Shown here: in pieces, positions 52,664 through 63,186 of the stretch
Layout of the letters: every line of letters starts with the position of its first letter
How positions within the stretch are numbered: position 1 is the stretch's first letter
Source of the DNA: Flavobacterium sp.
GTDB taxonomy: Bacteria > Bacteroidota > Bacteroidia > Flavobacteriales > Flavobacteriaceae
Reading direction: 5' to 3'
NCBI GenBank assembly: GCA_029946065.1
Contig: JAQSDU010000001.1
Coordinates: 23,516 to 87,515 of the forward strand
Length of the DNA stretch: 64,000 bases
The notes under the pieces: model-generated
Database searches by the model: none
The model's input: only the letters and a program-made list of their open reading frames with translations
What the model was told of the DNA's origin: nothing
Program-made: the position numbers and the translations under genes

Positions 52664-54022
52664 TTAAGCTACCGCTTTTCTGTTTTTACCGCTCTTCATC
52701 AAACCATCATAATGCTTGTTCAATAAATAGGAATTGATTTGCTGAATTGTATCAATTGCAACACCAACCATAATTATCAAAGAAGTTCCTCCGAAGAACA
52801 TTGCCCAAGATTGTTGCACACCAAGACTTACGACAATGGCTGGGAACACAGCAATTAAAGCAAGGAATAATGAGCCAGGGAATGTGATCAAAGACATGAT
52901 TTTATCTAAGTAGTCAGAAGTTTCAACTCCTGGACGTATGCCAGGAATGAAGCCACCGCTTCTTTTAAGATCGTCTGCCATTTTGTTCGTTGGAACGGTA
53001 ATGGCTGTATAGAAATACGTGAAAATAATAATCAACAATGCAAACACCAGACAATACCAGAATCCGAAGATATCTTTAAATGCACTTGCAACGGATTGCG
53101 CCGCTTCCGATTCTTTATTCAAACCTGCCAAGGCAGCCGGAATAAACATGATCGCTTGAGCGAAGATAATCGGCATTACACCAGAGGCGTTCAGCTTTAA
53201 CGGTATAAATTGTCTGTTACCTCCCAAAGCATCTTGTTCAAATTCACCAGAAACGGTTCTTCTTGCATATTGTACCGGAATTCTTCTTACCGCCATCACT
53301 AGTAAAACACAAGCGATGATTACAAGTAACCAACCTATAATTTCAAGAACCAATTTCATTGGCCCACCGTTGTTGTTAGTGATAGTCGATGCAAACTCTT
53401 GGATGAATGCCTGAGGCATTCTGGCTAAGATACCCACCATAATTAAAAGCGAGATACCGTTGCCAATTCCTTTATCAGTAATTTTTTCCCCCAACCACAT
53501 GGCAAAGATTGTACCTGTGATCAAAACGATTACAGAGCAAATCAGGAACGCCGTTTGAGAAATCAATTCCGGATGTGTAGAAGAAATGATTGCATTTGGT
53601 ATAGTAGAATACAGATTATAAATATAACCAGGTCCTTGCACCAATGTAATTCCAATAGTCAGCCAACGCGTAATCTGGTTGATTTTCTTTCTGCCGCTTT
53701 CTCCGTCTTTTTGCAATTTCTGAAGATATGGAATCGCTATTCCCATCAACTGAACTACAATCGAAGCAGAGATGTAAGGCATAATTCCCAATGCAAACAC
53801 AGAAGCTTTCGAGAAAGCACCTCCAGTAAACATATCTAGGATCGAACCAATACCACTTTTTGTTTGTCCCGCTAAACTTTGTAATTGTGTCGCGTCAATA
53901 CCTGGAAGCGTAACGTGTGCGCCAAATCTGTAAACCAAAAGCAAACCTAAAGTAAATAGGATTTTGTTTCTTAATTCCTCGATCTTAAAGACATTGACAA
54001 ATGATTCAAAAAATTTCTTCAT
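52664..54022 (-). CDS. secY: Protein translocase subunit SecY
   Basis: 452 residues with ten transmembrane helices. [17 protein letters not shown] [17 protein letters not shown] near 32, the plug region after it, [20 protein letters not shown] near 81, [19 protein letters not shown] near 183, and the cytoplasmic loop before helix 9 ([19 protein letters not shown] near 370). It forms the core of the Sec channel. It follows rplO by 11 nt in the spc operon. Confidence 0.98.
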   Translation of the reverse strand: MKKFFESFVNVFKIEELRNKILFTLGLLLVYRFGAHVTLPGIDATQLQSLAGQTKSGIGSILDMFTGGAFSKASVFALGIMPYISASIVVQLMGIAIPYLQKLQKDGESGRKKINQITRWLTIGITLVQGPGYIYNLYSTIPNAIISSTHPELISQTAFLICSVIVLITGTIFAMWLGEKITDKGIGNGISLLIMVGILARMPQAFIQEFASTITNNNGGPMKLVLEIIGWLLVIIACVLLVMAVRRIPVQYARRTVSGEFEQDALGGNRQFIPLKLNASGVMPIIFAQAIMFIPAALAGLNKESEAAQSVASAFKDIFGFWYCLVFALLIIIFTYFYTAITVPTNKMADDLKRSGGFIPGIRPGVETSDYLDKIMSLITFPGSLFLALIAVFPAIVVSLGVQQSWAMFFGGTSLIIMVGVAIDTIQQINSYLLNKHYDGLMKSGKNRKAVA

Positions 54023-54033
54023 ATTGATAGAAA

Positions 54034-54486
54034 TTATATAGTTACAGCTTGACCACCAGCAGCTTCGATAGCAGCTTTGGCAGTAGCAGTAAATTTGTGA
54101 GCAGTTACCGTTAGTTTAGCTTTTAGTTCACCTCTACCCAAAACCTTAACGATTTCGTTTTTGGTAGCAAGACGATTGGCAACGAATACTGTCATATCAA
54201 CGGTATCAGTTACAATGCCTGCATCAACTAAATTCTGAATGGTATCTAAATTAACACCTTCGTATTCTTTACGATTGATGTTGGTAAAACCAAACTTAGG
54301 TACACGTCTTTGAAGTGGCATCTGCCCACCTTCAAAACCAATCTTTTTAGAATAGCCTGAACGCGATTTCGCTCCTTTGTGTCCTCTTGCAGAAGTACCA
54401 CCTTTTCCGGAACCTTCACCACGTCCTAATCTTTTATTCTGATTGTGTGTAGCACCTTCAGCGGGTTGTAAGTTACTTAAATTCAT
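54034..54486 (-). CDS. rplO: 50S ribosomal protein L15
   Basis: 150 residues from the ATG at 54486; a GTG one codon earlier is less likely. MNLSNLQPAEGATHNQNKRL at the start, the Gly-rich GRGEGSGKGGTSARGHKGAK segment, and GGQMPLQRRVPKFGF near 54. It lies between rpmD and secY in the standard order. Confidence 0.97.
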   Translation of the reverse strand: MNLSNLQPAEGATHNQNKRLGRGEGSGKGGTSARGHKGAKSRSGYSKKIGFEGGQMPLQRRVPKFGFTNINRKEYEGVNLDTIQNLVDAGIVTDTVDMTVFVANRLATKNEIVKVLGRGELKAKLTVTAHKFTATAKAAIEAAGGQAVTI

Positions 54487-54499
54487 CACTTATAAATTG

Positions 54500-54682
54500 T
54501 TATTTGGATTCTGTTACAGAAACCAAGTGTTTAACTTTGTTTATCATCCCAAGGATAGCAGGATTTGACTCGTGCTCCACAACCTGACCCATTTTGCGTA
54601 GGCCTAAAGCTTCAAGACCTCTTTTTTGAGTAAGGGGACAATTGATTTTGCTTCTAACTTGTTTTACTAATAATTTAGCCAT
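54500..54682 (-). CDS. rpmD: 50S ribosomal protein L30
   Basis: 60 residues: [20 protein letters not shown], then [20 protein letters not shown] and [15 protein letters not shown] ending. Length and motif order are normal for L30. It starts 12 nt after rpsE. Confidence 0.96.
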   Translation of the reverse strand: MAKLLVKQVRSKINCPLTQKRGLEALGLRKMGQVVEHESNPAILGMINKVKHLVSVTESK

Positions 54683-54694
54683 AATTTCCTATTA

Positions 54695-55216
54695 TTAACC
54701 TTTAAAAACTTTTTCTAAAGAAACACCTCTTTGTTTTGCAACAGTGTGTGCGCTTCTCATTTGAAGTAAAGCATCAAAAGTTGCTTTTACTACGTTGTGA
54801 GGATTTGATGATCCTTGAGATTTTGACAATACGTCGTGAATACCAACTGATTCAAGAACCGAACGAACAGCTCCACCAGCAATAACTCCTGTACCATGAG
54901 ATGCAGGCATTAAGAATACACGTGCTCCGCCAAATTTACCTTTTTGTTCGTGAGGAACAGACTGGCCACTCAATGGAATTTTCACCAAGTTCTTCTTAGC
55001 ATCTTCCACCGCTTTAGCGATTGCTTCAGAAACATCTTTTGATTTTCCTAAACCATGTCCAACAACACCGTTCTCGTCACCTACAACAACAATTGCAGAA
55101 AAGCCGAAAGCTCTACCACCCTTTGTTACTTTGGTTACACGATTCACACTTACCAAACGATCTTTCAATTCAAGACCACTAGGTTTTACTAATTCTACAC
55201 TTTTGTTTTTAGACAT
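54695..55216 (-). CDS. rpsE: 30S ribosomal protein S5
   Basis: 173 residues. [20 protein letters not shown] near 16 with the double-stranded RNA-binding fold, [20 protein letters not shown] near 43 and the C-terminal [18 protein letters not shown] near 105. S5 affects decoding accuracy. It starts 5 nt after rplR. Confidence 0.98.
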   Translation of the reverse strand: MSKNKSVELVKPSGLELKDRLVSVNRVTKVTKGGRAFGFSAIVVVGDENGVVGHGLGKSKDVSEAIAKAVEDAKKNLVKIPLSGQSVPHEQKGKFGGARVFLMPASHGTGVIAGGAVRSVLESVGIHDVLSKSQGSSNPHNVVKATFDALLQMRSAHTVAKQRGVSLEKVFKG

Positions 55217-55221
55217 AATAA

Positions 55222-55572
55222 TTAGAATTTAAGTCCGGCCGCTCTCGCGCCTTCCGCTAATGATTGAATACGACCGTGGTATAAGTAGCCTCCTCTGTCG
55301 AAGGTTACTGTCTCGATCCCGGCTTTTAACGCTTTCTCAGCAACAAGTTTTCCAACTGCATTTGCTGTTTCGATGTTAGTACCTTTACTTACTTCTTTTT
55401 CTCTTGAAGATGCAGCCAATAAAGTCACTCCGTTCACATCATCGATGAGTTGAGCGTAGATCTCTTTATTGCTTCTGAATACAGACAATCTTGGCTTAGC
55501 AGCAGTACCGCTAACGATTTTTCTGATTCTGAATTTAATTCTCTGTCTTCTATCAGATTTTGTTAATGACAT
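55222..55572 (-). CDS. rplR: 50S ribosomal protein L18
   Basis: 116 residues. [20 protein letters not shown] at the start, [20 protein letters not shown] and the C-terminal [20 protein letters not shown]. It binds 5S rRNA. It starts 14 nt after rplF. Confidence 0.98.
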   Translation of the reverse strand: MSLTKSDRRQRIKFRIRKIVSGTAAKPRLSVFRSNKEIYAQLIDDVNGVTLLAASSREKEVSKGTNIETANAVGKLVAEKALKAGIETVTFDRGGYLYHGRIQSLAEGARAAGLKF

Positions 55573-55586
55573 AATCTTATATTTTT

Positions 55587-56129
55587 TTAAGCGGATTTAC
55601 CTGCTTTTCTTCTTAATACTTCACCTACGAATTTAACACCTTTTCCTTTGTAAGGTTCTGGACGACGGAAACCTCTAATTTTCGCTGCCACCGCTCCTAA
55701 CAATTGCTTGTCAAATGATGTTAACTTAACGATTGGGTTTTTACCTTTTTCAGAAATAGTTTCAACAACAACTTCAGGCGCAACGTCCAAAACGATGTTG
55801 TGGGAAAATCCTAAAGCCAAATCCAATTTTTGTCCTTGGTTTGAAGCTCTGTAACCTACACCTACTAATTCTAATTCTTTCGTAAAACCATCAGATACAC
55901 CTATAATCATGTTATTGATTAAAGATCTGTATAATCCGTGTTTTGCTCTTTGGTCTTTTTGATCAGATGAGCGGTCCACTTGAACCTGATCACCTTCAAC
56001 TGTTACAGTAACATCTGAATATTCCTGTGTAAGTTGACCTTTTTTTCCTTTTACAGTTATTATTCCATCAGCAACTTCAACAGTTACACCGGCTGGAACA
56101 GTAACGGGGTTTTTACCTATTCTTGACAT
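55587..56129 (-). CDS. rplF: 50S ribosomal protein L6
   Basis: 180 residues, two related domains: [20 protein letters not shown] in the first and [20 protein letters not shown] in the second, with the C-terminal [18 protein letters not shown] motif ([16 protein letters not shown]). It lies 18 nt after rpsH. Confidence 0.98.
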   Translation of the reverse strand: MSRIGKNPVTVPAGVTVEVADGIITVKGKKGQLTQEYSDVTVTVEGDQVQVDRSSDQKDQRAKHGLYRSLINNMIIGVSDGFTKELELVGVGYRASNQGQKLDLALGFSHNIVLDVAPEVVVETISEKGKNPIVKLTSFDKQLLGAVAAKIRGFRRPEPYKGKGVKFVGEVLRRKAGKSA

Positions 56130-56147
56130 CTTCTTCTAGTCTTTTAA

Positions 56148-56546
56148 TTAGTATACGTAACAAATTACTTCACCACCAACATTCAATTGTTTCGCTTGTT
56201 TTCCGGTCATAAGACCTTTAGACGTTGAAACGATTGCAATACCTAATCCGTTAAGGATTCTTGGCAAGTTAGAAGCACCTGCATACTTACGTAGACCTGG
56301 TTTACTAATTCTTTGGATATCTTTGATTACAGGCTCTTTGGTATCTTTATCATACTTCAAAGCGATTTTGATTGAACCCTGAACAGAGTTGTCTTCAAAT
56401 TTGTAGCTCAGGATATAACCCTGATCAAATAAGATCTTGGTAATCTCTTTTTTTAGATTAGAAGCAGGAATTTCAACGACTTTGTGGTTTGCAGCCACGG
56501 CGTTTCTAACCCTTGTCAAATAATCCGCAATTGGATCTGTGTACAT
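56148..56546 (-). CDS. rpsH: 30S ribosomal protein S8
   Basis: 132 residues from the ATG at 56546 ([16 protein letters not shown]); a TTG three codons upstream is unlikely. The C-terminal [20 protein letters not shown] is the S8 signature. S8 binds 16S rRNA and, in E. coli, represses the spc operon by binding its mRNA. The 159-bp gap before rpsH, long for this cluster, holds a perfect 15-bp hairpin and a promoter-like sequence. Confidence 0.97.
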   Translation of the reverse strand: MYTDPIADYLTRVRNAVAANHKVVEIPASNLKKEITKILFDQGYILSYKFEDNSVQGSIKIALKYDKDTKEPVIKDIQRISKPGLRKYAGASNLPRILNGLGIAIVSTSKGLMTGKQAKQLNVGGEVICYVY

Positions 56547-56622
56547 GTTTATCAATTTGCGGTCTTGGTATTCTTCCGGACCATCCGGTTGAACCTGAAA
56601 CCATTAAAATTCTGGTAATTTA

Positions 56623-56682
56623 ATCAGCAGATAGTTGCCAGTTCGCGGCAAAAATCCGGCAAACTTACAACTATCTGCTGAT
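56623..56682 (-). ncRNA. Perfect 15-bp hairpin in the rpsN-rpsH gap
   Basis: 56623-56637 and 56668-56682 are perfect reverse complements, with a 30-nt loop. No T-run follows on either strand. In a read-through transcript from rpsN both arms are present. In a transcript starting at the internal promoter (660-691 region) the 5' arm would be left out. Confidence 0.75.
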
Positions 56683-56691
56683 ATATCAAAA
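56660..56691 (-). promoter_or_regulatory. Putative internal promoter upstream of rpsH
   Basis: On the minus strand TTTTG (56687-56691), a 19-nt spacer and TAAGTTTG (56660-56667) give a full match to the Bacteroidota promoter consensus. Transcription would begin near 56653, about 107 nt before rpsH. The spacer contains one arm of the 15-bp hairpin. Confidence 0.6.
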
Positions 56692-56705
56692 CGGTAAGTG
56701 AAATT

Positions 56706-56975
56706 TTACCAACTGGCTTTTTTCACACCCGGAATTAATCCGTTATTCGCCATTTCACGGAATGTTACACGTGAAAGACCGAACTGACGCATATAACCTC
56801 TTGGTCTTCCGGTGAGTTTGCAACGATTGTGCATACGAACAGGAGAAGCATTTTTCGGTAATTTTTGCAAGCCTTCATAGTCTTTAGCTTCGATTAAAGC
56901 TTTTCTCTTTTCAGCATATTTCGCTACCGTTTTCTCTCTTTTCACCTCACGGGCTTTCATTGATTCTTTAGCCAT
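56706..56975 (-). CDS. rpsN: 30S ribosomal protein S14 (zinc-free form)
   Basis: 89 residues. [20 protein letters not shown] at the start and [20 protein letters not shown] near 54, ending in [14 protein letters not shown]. The longer length and lack of CxxC pairs identify the C-minus form. It starts 3 nt after rplE. Confidence 0.98.
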   Translation of the reverse strand: MAKESMKAREVKREKTVAKYAEKRKALIEAKDYEGLQKLPKNASPVRMHNRCKLTGRPRGYMRQFGLSRVTFREMANNGLIPGVKKASW

Positions 56976-56978
56976 GTC

Positions 56979-57533
56979 TTAGTTCTTTTTAAATGGTAAT
57001 CCTAGTTCAGCCAACAATGATTTTGCTTCCTTGTCTGTTTTTGCAGTGGTCACAAATGTAATATCCATACCTGAAATCTTGTTCACTTTGTCAATGTCGA
57101 TTTCCGGAAAAATGATTTGCTCAAGTACTCCTAAGTTATAGTTTCCTCTTCCGTCGAATCCTGTCGCTTTGATTCCGCTAAAGTCACGAACACGTGGCAA
57201 TGCAGAAGTAATCAATCTGTCTAGGAATTCATACATTCTTTCACCGCGCAAAGTAACTTTAGCTCCGATAGGCATTCCTTTTCTCAGTTTAAAAGACGCA
57301 ACGTCTTTTTTAGAAATTGTAGAAATAGCTTTTTGACCAGTGATTTTTGTCATTTCGTCAACCGCATAATCAATCAGTTTCTTGTCAGATACTGCTGCAC
57401 CGACTCCACGGCTTAAAACGATTTTCTCCAATTTTGGAACCTGCATTACGTTTTTATAGCCGAATTCTTCTTTAAGAGCTGAAACAACACGGTTTCTGTA
57501 CTCTTCTTTTAGTCTTGGAATATATGCCATCAT
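56979..57533 (-). CDS. rplE: 50S ribosomal protein L5
   Basis: 183 or 184 residues; the tandem ATG codons at 57533 and 57530 are both possible, and the first overlaps the rplX stop (TAATG). [20 protein letters not shown] at the start, [20 protein letters not shown] near 86 and [20 protein letters not shown] near 133. It binds 5S rRNA. Confidence 0.97.
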   Translation of the reverse strand: MMAYIPRLKEEYRNRVVSALKEEFGYKNVMQVPKLEKIVLSRGVGAAVSDKKLIDYAVDEMTKITGQKAISTISKKDVASFKLRKGMPIGAKVTLRGERMYEFLDRLITSALPRVRDFSGIKATGFDGRGNYNLGVLEQIIFPEIDIDKVNKISGMDITFVTTAKTDKEAKSLLAELGLPFKKN

Positions 57534-57808
57534 TATGCTTTATTAGCTTTTTTTGAATCTTTTTTTGCTGCTGCATCAACACCGCTAACCAAAACAAGGT
57601 TGGAAATGTGGATAGGCGCTTCTTTCTTAACGATTCCGCCTTGTGGGTTTTTAGCACTTGGTTTCGTATGTTTCGATACCATGTTCACTCCTTCAACGAT
57701 CGCTTTGTTTTTCTCTTTGTAAACACGTGTAATTTTACCCGTTGTACCTTTATGGTCACCAGCTATTACTTTTACCGTGTCGCCAGATTTTACTTTTAGC
57801 TTTATCAT
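57533..57808 (-). CDS. rplX: 50S ribosomal protein L24
   Basis: 91 residues: [20 protein letters not shown] with the KOW motif ([18 protein letters not shown]), then [20 protein letters not shown]. It is somewhat shorter than E. coli L24 (104). It starts 11 nt after rplN and its stop overlaps the rplE start. Confidence 0.97.
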   Translation of the reverse strand: MIKLKVKSGDTVKVIAGDHKGTTGKITRVYKEKNKAIVEGVNMVSKHTKPSAKNPQGGIVKKEAPIHISNLVLVSGVDAAAKKDSKKANKA

Positions 57809-57819
57809 CTTATAATAAA

Positions 57820-58188
57820 TTAAAGCACCTCAGGCGCTAATGATACAATTTTCATGAATTGTTTTTCACGCAATTCTCTAGCTACCGGACCAAAAACACG
57901 AGTACCTCTCATTTCGCCTGCAGCGTTCAAAAGAACACATGCATTATCGTCGAAACGGATGTAAGAACCATCGGCTCTTCTCACTTCTTTTTTGGTACGT
58001 ACAACAACTGCAGTTGAAACAGCTCCTTTTTTCACGTTTCCGTTTGGAGTTGCATCTTTAATTGATACTACAATCTTGTCTCCAACAGAGGCATACCTTC
58101 TTTTGGTACCTCCTAAAACACGGATAGTTAAAACTTCTTTTGCTCCCGTGTTATCTGCTACTTTTAGTCTTGATTCCTGTTGTACCAT
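57820..58188 (-). CDS. rplN: 50S ribosomal protein L14
   Basis: 122 residues: [20 protein letters not shown] at the start, [20 protein letters not shown] near 30 and [20 protein letters not shown] near 85. It bridges the subunits. It begins 2 nt after the rpsQ stop. Confidence 0.98.
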
Positions 58189-58190
58189 AA

Positions 58191-58451
58191 TTATTTAGCT
58201 CTTTCTAAGATTTCAACTAGTCTCCAACATTTTGATTTACTGATAGGACGCGTTTCGCTAATCTTAACAGTATCTCCGATGTTACAGTCGTTTGTTTCGT
58301 CGTGTGCAACGTATTTCTTTGTTTTTAACACGAACTTACCGTATAGCGGGTGCTTTACTCTTCTTACTTCAGCAACAACAATAGACTTGTCCATTTTGTT
58401 AGAAGTAACTACACCTACTCTTTCTTTTCTTAAGTTTCTTTTATCTTCCAT
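58191..58451 (-). CDS. rpsQ: 30S ribosomal protein S17
   Basis: 86 residues: [20 protein letters not shown] at the start, the OB-fold motif [20 protein letters not shown] near 32 and [20 protein letters not shown] near 60. It starts 10 nt after rpmC. Confidence 0.98.
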   Translation of the reverse strand: MEDKRNLRKERVGVVTSNKMDKSIVVAEVRRVKHPLYGKFVLKTKKYVAHDETNDCNIGDTVKISETRPISKSKCWRLVEILERAK

Positions 58452-58461
58452 TTTAGCAGAA

Positions 58462-58653
58462 TTATTGTTGCGCTCTTTTGCTTAATTCAGTAGCCAGTCT
58501 TGCAACTGCTCTTCTTGCGGTTCTGATTTGAAGCGGATTCTCAATCGGAGAGATAGCATGAGCCATTTTCAGGTCAGCATAAGCTTTCTTAGACTGACTT
58601 AATTTTTCTTGCAACTCTGCTGCAGAAAGATTGTTTATTTCTGATTGTTTCAT
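58462..58653 (-). CDS. rpmC: 50S ribosomal protein L29
   Basis: 63 residues of helical hairpin: [20 protein letters not shown], then [20 protein letters not shown]. It lies at the tunnel exit with L23. It begins 12 nt after rplP. Confidence 0.97.
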   Translation of the reverse strand: MKQSEINNLSAAELQEKLSQSKKAYADLKMAHAISPIENPLQIRTARRAVARLATELSKRAQQ

Positions 58654-58665
58654 AATAAATTTAAA

Positions 58666-59091
58666 TTATGCTTCGAAATCTCTAGCAACGACGAATTTGG
58701 TTTTTACAGGTAATTTCTGTGCTGCAAGACGCAAAGCTTCTTTGGCAACAGATAGTGGCACGCCACCTACCTCAAACATAATTCTTCCAGGTTTAACAAC
58801 AGCAGCCCAATATTCAACGGCTCCTTTTCCTTTACCCATACGTACTTCAAGAGGCTTCTTTGTGATAGGCTTGTCCGGAAATATTTTGATCCATAACTGA
58901 CCTTCCCTTTTCATAAAACGGGTCGCAGCAATACGCGCAGCCTCTATTTGACGGGAAGTAAGGAACATTCCATCTTCGTGTACAGATTTGATACCGAACA
59001 TGCCATTAGAAAGTTCGTGCCCTCTTTGGGAATTACCTTTCATTTTACCTTTTTGTACCTTGCGGTATTTTGTTCTTTTAGGCTGTAACAT
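58666..59091 (-). CDS. rplP: 50S ribosomal protein L16
   Basis: 141 residues: [20 protein letters not shown] at the start, [20 protein letters not shown] near 48, and [20 protein letters not shown] near 83. It is needed for the A-site side of the large subunit. It starts 22 nt after rpsC. Confidence 0.98.
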   Translation of the reverse strand: MLQPKRTKYRKVQKGKMKGNSQRGHELSNGMFGIKSVHEDGMFLTSRQIEAARIAATRFMKREGQLWIKIFPDKPITKKPLEVRMGKGKGAVEYWAAVVKPGRIMFEVGGVPLSVAKEALRLAAQKLPVKTKFVVARDFEA

Positions 59092-59113
59092 TTTTCTTTA
59101 CTTTTTAAAAAAT

Positions 59114-59896
59114 TTACTTTCTTTTACGGTCTCCACCCGGGCGATCTCCGCCAGGTTTTCTGTCTTTGTTGAAAGGTTTGCGATCTCCTCTTGGAGAATC
59201 TCCACCTTTACCACCACCACCTTGTCCGGCTTGTTTTTTGTCCATGCCTACAAGTGGAGAAAGATCTCTCTTTCCGTAAACTTCACCTTTCATGATCCAT
59301 ACTTTGATACCCATACGACCGTAAGTCGTGTGTGCTTCTGCCAAAGCATAGTCAATATCGGCTCTGAAAGTTGATAGAGGAATACGACCTTCTTTGAAAC
59401 CTTCTGAACGCGCCATCTCAGCACCGTTCAAACGACCAGAAATCAAAACTTTGATACCTTCAGCGTTCATACGCATAGAGGCAGCAATAGCCATTTTAAT
59501 CGCTCTTCTGTAAGAAATACGGCTTTCGATCTGACGGGCAATGCTAGTCGCAACTAGATAAGCATCAAGCTCAGGTCTTTTGATTTCAAAGATGTTGATT
59601 TGAACCTCTTTGTCAGTAACTTTCTTAAGTTCTTCTTTCAACTTGTCTACCTCTTGTCCGCCTTTCCCGATAATGATACCTGGTCTTGCAGTAGTGATAG
59701 TAACGGTTACAAGTTTCAAAGTTCTCTCGATGATTACTTTTGATACACTAGCTTTTGATAAACGGGCGTGGATGTACTTTCTGATTTTATAATCTTCGGC
59801 GATTTTATCACCGTAATCATTTCCACCATACCAGTTAGAATCCCAACCTCTGATGATCCCAAGTCTGTTTCCAATTGGATTTGTCTTTTGTCCCAT
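59114..59896 (-). CDS. rpsC: 30S ribosomal protein S3 with basic C-terminal extension
   Basis: 260 residues. [20 protein letters not shown] at the start, a KH domain ([20 protein letters not shown] near 75) and the S3 C-terminal domain ([20 protein letters not shown] near 147). The last 40 residues are a Gly/Arg/Lys/Asp tail with repeated GGDR/DRKP units. S3 is usually 210-250 residues, so the tail is an addition of moderate length. Confidence 0.98.
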   Translation of the reverse strand: MGQKTNPIGNRLGIIRGWDSNWYGGNDYGDKIAEDYKIRKYIHARLSKASVSKVIIERTLKLVTVTITTARPGIIIGKGGQEVDKLKEELKKVTDKEVQINIFEIKRPELDAYLVATSIARQIESRISYRRAIKMAIAASMRMNAEGIKVLISGRLNGAEMARSEGFKEGRIPLSTFRADIDYALAEAHTTYGRMGIKVWIMKGEVYGKRDLSPLVGMDKKQAGQGGGGKGGDSPRGDRKPFNKDRKPGGDRPGGDRKRK

Positions 59897-59901
59897 CTTA
59901 A

Positions 59902-60312
59902 TTAATTTGCTTGTGTGTTATCATTAGCTCCTAACACGATTGTCACGTGGTTTGAACGTTTTCTAATTCTGTGTGCTCTTCCTTGTGGTGCCGGACGAAG
60001 TCTTTTCAACATCATTCCACCATCTACAGTGATTGTTTTTACAAATAAGCCTGCTTCTGCAACGTTTCCGTCTGCGTTTTTCTGCTCCCAATTGTTGATA
60101 GCAGATAATAACAGTTTTTCTAATTTGCGTGAAGCTTCTTTAGAGCTAAATCTTAAAATATTTAAAGCTCTTTCCACTTTCTGTCCTCTTACCAAGTCTG
60201 CTACTAAGCGCATTTTTCTAGGTGAAGTAGGGCAGTTATTCAATTTTGCGAAAGCAATAGACTTATTAGCCTCTTTTCTCGCATCTGCTGTTTCTCTTTT
60301 ACGAACTCCCAT
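59902..60312 (-). CDS. rplV: 50S ribosomal protein L22
   Basis: 136 residues: an N-terminal basic stretch, [20 protein letters not shown] near 27, [20 protein letters not shown] near 73 and the tunnel-lining hairpin with [20 protein letters not shown] near 99. It is longer than E. coli L22 (110) by the N-terminus. It starts 6 nt after rpsS. Confidence 0.97.
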   Translation of the reverse strand: MGVRKRETADARKEANKSIAFAKLNNCPTSPRKMRLVADLVRGQKVERALNILRFSSKEASRKLEKLLLSAINNWEQKNADGNVAEAGLFVKTITVDGGMMLKRLRPAPQGRAHRIRKRSNHVTIVLGANDNTQAN

Positions 60313-60318
60313 TGCTTC

Positions 60319-60597
60319 TTATTTTTTACCTTTATTTTTTGCTCCAGCGTGACCTCTAAAAGATCTTGTTGGTGAAAACTCTCCTAATTTGTGTCCAACC
60401 ATGTTTTCTGTTACGTAAACCGGTACAAACTGACGACCGTTGTGAACTGCGATAGTCTGTCCAACAAAGTCCGGAGTAATCATAGAAGCGCGAGACCATG
60501 TCTTAACAACTCCTTTGTTTCCTTTTTCTATGTTTTCCTGAACTTTCTTGTCTAACTTATAATGAACGAAAGGTCCTTTTTTTAATGAACGTGCCAT
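60319..60597 (-). CDS. rpsS: 30S ribosomal protein S19
   Basis: 92 residues: [20 protein letters not shown] at the start, [20 protein letters not shown] near 34 and [20 protein letters not shown] near 67. It sits in the head of the small subunit. It starts 6 nt after rplB. Confidence 0.98.
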   Translation of the reverse strand: MARSLKKGPFVHYKLDKKVQENIEKGNKGVVKTWSRASMITPDFVGQTIAVHNGRQFVPVYVTENMVGHKLGEFSPTRSFRGHAGAKNKGKK

Positions 60598-60603
60598 ATC
60601 TTA

Positions 60604-61428
60604 TTATTTCTTTCTACGTTCTACGATATACTTGTTACTCGGGTTTTGTTTAGAACGGGTTCTATAACCTTTAGCAGGTATTCCGTTTCTAGAACGTGGA
60701 TGACCTCCAGAAGAACGTCCTTCACCACCACCCATTGGGTGATCGACAGGATTCATCGCTACCGGTCTTGTTCTTGGTCGTCTTCCTAACCATCTTGTTC
60801 TACCTGCTTTACCAGATACAACCAATTGGTGGTCTGAATTGGAAACTGCTCCGATAGTAGCTGAACAAGTCAACAAGATCAATCTTGTTTCCCCAGACGG
60901 CATTTTAATCGTTGCATATTTTCCATCTCTTGCCATTAATTGAGCGAAAGTACCGGCAGAACGAGCAATTACAGCTCCCTGACCTGGACGCAACTCAATA
61001 CAAGAGATTACAGTTCCTAAAGGAATTTTACTTAGTGGTAATGTATTTCCGATTTCAGGCTGAGAGTCTGCACCAGAAACTAATTTCTGACCAACTTTCA
61101 ATCCGTTTTGGGCAATAACATAAGTTTTCTCACCATCAGCATAAGCTAATAAAGCGATAAAAGCAGTTCTGTTTGGATCGTATTCGATTGATTTCACTGT
61201 AGCCGGAATTCCGTCTTTAGTTCTTTTGAAATCGATCATACGATAACGTTGCTTGTGACCACCACCCGTATAACGCATGGTCATCTTTCCTTGACTATTT
61301 CTACCGCCTGAGTTTTTTATCGGTGCTAACAATGAGCGTTCCGGCTTATCAGTTGTAATAGCGTCATAACTATTCACAACTCTAAATCGCTGACCAGGGG
61401 TAATAGGTTTTAATTTTCTAACTGACAT
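60604..61428 (-). CDS. rplB: 50S ribosomal protein L2
   Basis: 274 residues: [20 protein letters not shown] at the start, [20 protein letters not shown] near 42, and the peptidyl-transferase-associated [20 protein letters not shown] near 226 containing the conserved His. It starts 15 nt after rplW. Confidence 0.99.
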   Translation of the reverse strand: MSVRKLKPITPGQRFRVVNSYDAITTDKPERSLLAPIKNSGGRNSQGKMTMRYTGGGHKQRYRMIDFKRTKDGIPATVKSIEYDPNRTAFIALLAYADGEKTYVIAQNGLKVGQKLVSGADSQPEIGNTLPLSKIPLGTVISCIELRPGQGAVIARSAGTFAQLMARDGKYATIKMPSGETRLILLTCSATIGAVSNSDHQLVVSGKAGRTRWLGRRPRTRPVAMNPVDHPMGGGEGRSSGGHPRSRNGIPAKGYRTRSKQNPSNKYIVERRKK

Positions 61429-61443
61429 AAAGCTGCCTCTGTA

Positions 61444-61734
61444 TTAGATATTATTATAAAAATCGATTGTTTCTCCTTCTTGTACTTGCACGATTGCTTT
61501 TTTGTAAGCATTCGACTTTCCACTGATTAAACCACTTTTAGTGTATTTAGTAGTCCTATCCGGACGAACATTCATTGTATTAACGCTAAGAATGGTAACA
61601 CCATAAGCAGCTTCAACAGCTTTCTTAATTTGTACCTTGTTTGCCTTTTTGTCTACAACGAATCCGAAACGGTTAGAAACTTCACTTTCTTTGGTTACTT
61701 TTTCAGTTACTATGGGCTTAACTATAATGCTCAT
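61444..61734 (-). CDS. rplW: 50S ribosomal protein L23
   Basis: 96 residues: IIVKPIVTEKVTKESEVSNR at the start, VDKKANKVQIKKAVEAAYGV near 28 and the flexible loop around NTMNVRPDRTTKY. It is a docking site for chaperones and the secretion machinery at the tunnel exit. It starts 6 nt after rplD. Confidence 0.97.
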   Translation of the reverse strand: MSIIVKPIVTEKVTKESEVSNRFGFVVDKKANKVQIKKAVEAAYGVTILSVNTMNVRPDRTTKYTKSGLISGKSNAYKKAIVQVQEGETIDFYNNI

Positions 61735-61740
61735 ATCTAT

Positions 61741-62370
61741 TTATTTACTTAAATTATCTTCAATTCCTTCCAGAGAACTCTCAAGAAGCACTACGTTATT
61801 TGCGTTTAAAATCGCATAAGTACTTAATTCTGAACTACTTACAACGCTAGAAGCTTTTAAATTGCGTGACGACAAATATACATTTTTATTTGAATCACCC
61901 AACACGAATAAAGATTTTTTATTTTCTAACCCTAAAGCCTTCAAAACGTTAATGAAATTTTTGGTGTTTGGCGCCTCAAAATCGAAGTCTTCCAATACTA
62001 CTAAATTTGATTCCGCCGCTTTGATCGAAAAGGCAGATTTTCTTGCCAAACGCTTCAAGTTTTTATTCAATTTGAAAGAATAACTTCTTGGACGCGGTCC
62101 GAAAACTGTACCTCCACCTTTGAACAATGGGTTTTTAATACTTCCCGCACGAGCAGTACCAGTACCTTTTTGCTTCTTGATCTTGCGTGTCGATCCCGTT
62201 ACTTCAGCTCTTTCTTTAGCCTTGTGAGTACCTTGTCTCTGGTTAGCCAAATATTGCTTAACATCAAGATAAACTGCGTGATTGTTTGGCTCTATTCCGA
62301 AAACTGAATCAGACAATTGAATTGTTCTGCCAGTTTCTTTTCCTTGGATATTTAATACTTTTACTTCCAT
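61741..62370 (-). CDS. rplD: 50S ribosomal protein L4
   Basis: 209 residues from the ATG at 62370, which overlaps the rplC stop as TAATG; the frame continues 15 codons into rplC but that is not expected to be translated. EVKVLNIQGKETGRTIQLSD at the start, RQGTHKAKERAEVTGSTRKI near 42 and GPRPRSYSFKLNKNLKRLAR near 87. L4 in E. coli represses the S10 operon. Confidence 0.97.
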   Translation of the reverse strand: MEVKVLNIQGKETGRTIQLSDSVFGIEPNNHAVYLDVKQYLANQRQGTHKAKERAEVTGSTRKIKKQKGTGTARAGSIKNPLFKGGGTVFGPRPRSYSFKLNKNLKRLARKSAFSIKAAESNLVVLEDFDFEAPNTKNFINVLKALGLENKKSLFVLGDSNKNVYLSSRNLKASSVVSSSELSTYAILNANNVVLLESSLEGIEDNLSK

Positions 62371-62984
62371 TACTTCTGAATGATTACGTAAGAGTTTTTG
62401 CAACCAGGAACACATCCTTTAACAAGAATCAGATTCTTATCAGCTACAACTTTCAAAACTCTTAGATTTTGCACTTTTACATTATCTCCGCCCATTCTTC
62501 CTGCCATGCGCATTCCTTTGAATACACGTGAAGGATAAGAGGAAGCTCCTACAGATCCTGGCGCTCTCAAACGGTTGTGTTGTCCGTGAGTTGCTTGTCC
62601 AACACCACCAAAACCGTGACGCTTAACAACACCCTGGAAACCTTTTCCTTTTGATACACCTTGAACATCTACAAATTCACCTTCAGCAAAAACGTCAACC
62701 GTTAATACTTCACCTAATTTGTACTCGTTTTCAAATTGGAATTCAACGACTTTTTTCTTAGCTACAGTTCCAGCCTTCTTAAAGTGACCTACGGCCGCTT
62801 GAGTGGAATGTTTCTCGTTCTTGTCATCGAAACCAAGTTGCAACGCTTCATACCCGTCAACACCTTTGGTTCTGACTTGGGTAACAACGCACGGTCCAGC
62901 TTCAATCACAGTACAAGGAATATTTTTCCCGTTCTCATCGAAGATGCTGGTCATGCCGATTTTTCTACCAATTAACCCAGACAT
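62370..62984 (-). CDS. rplC: 50S ribosomal protein L3
   Basis: 204 residues from the ATG at 62984 ([20 protein letters not shown]); an ATG three codons upstream at 62993 is also possible. [20 protein letters not shown] near 134 and [20 protein letters not shown] near 155 form the loop that reaches the peptidyl-transferase centre. It is the first gene of the ribosomal cluster here; rpsJ, which usually precedes it, is not upstream. Confidence 0.97.
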   Translation of the reverse strand: MSGLIGRKIGMTSIFDENGKNIPCTVIEAGPCVVTQVRTKGVDGYEALQLGFDDKNEKHSTQAAVGHFKKAGTVAKKKVVEFQFENEYKLGEVLTVDVFAEGEFVDVQGVSKGKGFQGVVKRHGFGGVGQATHGQHNRLRAPGSVGASSYPSRVFKGMRMAGRMGGDNVKVQNLRVLKVVADKNLILVKGCVPGCKNSYVIIQK

Positions 62985-63044
62985 ATTAAACATTTATTAA
63001 TTAAACAATTATTATTTGAAGTGTATTTCACCTCAAAAAGTTTG

Positions 63045-63073
63045 CAAATGTATTGTTTTTTTTTGATTTACAA
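63045..63073 (-). promoter_or_regulatory. Promoter of the rplC-rplQ cluster
   Basis: The minus strand has TTG (63071-63073), an 18-nt spacer and TACATTTG (63045-63052). Transcription would begin near 63038, about 54 nt before rplC. This fits a cluster that starts at rplC rather than rpsJ. Confidence 0.6.
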
Positions 63074-63135
63074 GACTTTATCTTGCTATTTTTTTCAGAA
63101 AAACTTAACAATACAACACAAGAAAATTTAGTCGT

Positions 63136-63169
63136 AAAAAAAGCCCTAAAATGCAATCTTAGGGCTTTT
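63136..63169 (-). terminator. Rho-independent terminator of the repetitive T9SS gene
   Basis: A 9-11 bp stem (63141-63149 with 63159-63167, extendable) with a 9-nt loop, followed on the minus strand by about seven T. It separates the T9SS gene from the ribosomal promoter. Confidence 0.85.
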
Positions 63170-63186
63170 AACAGACTTTTACTTGG

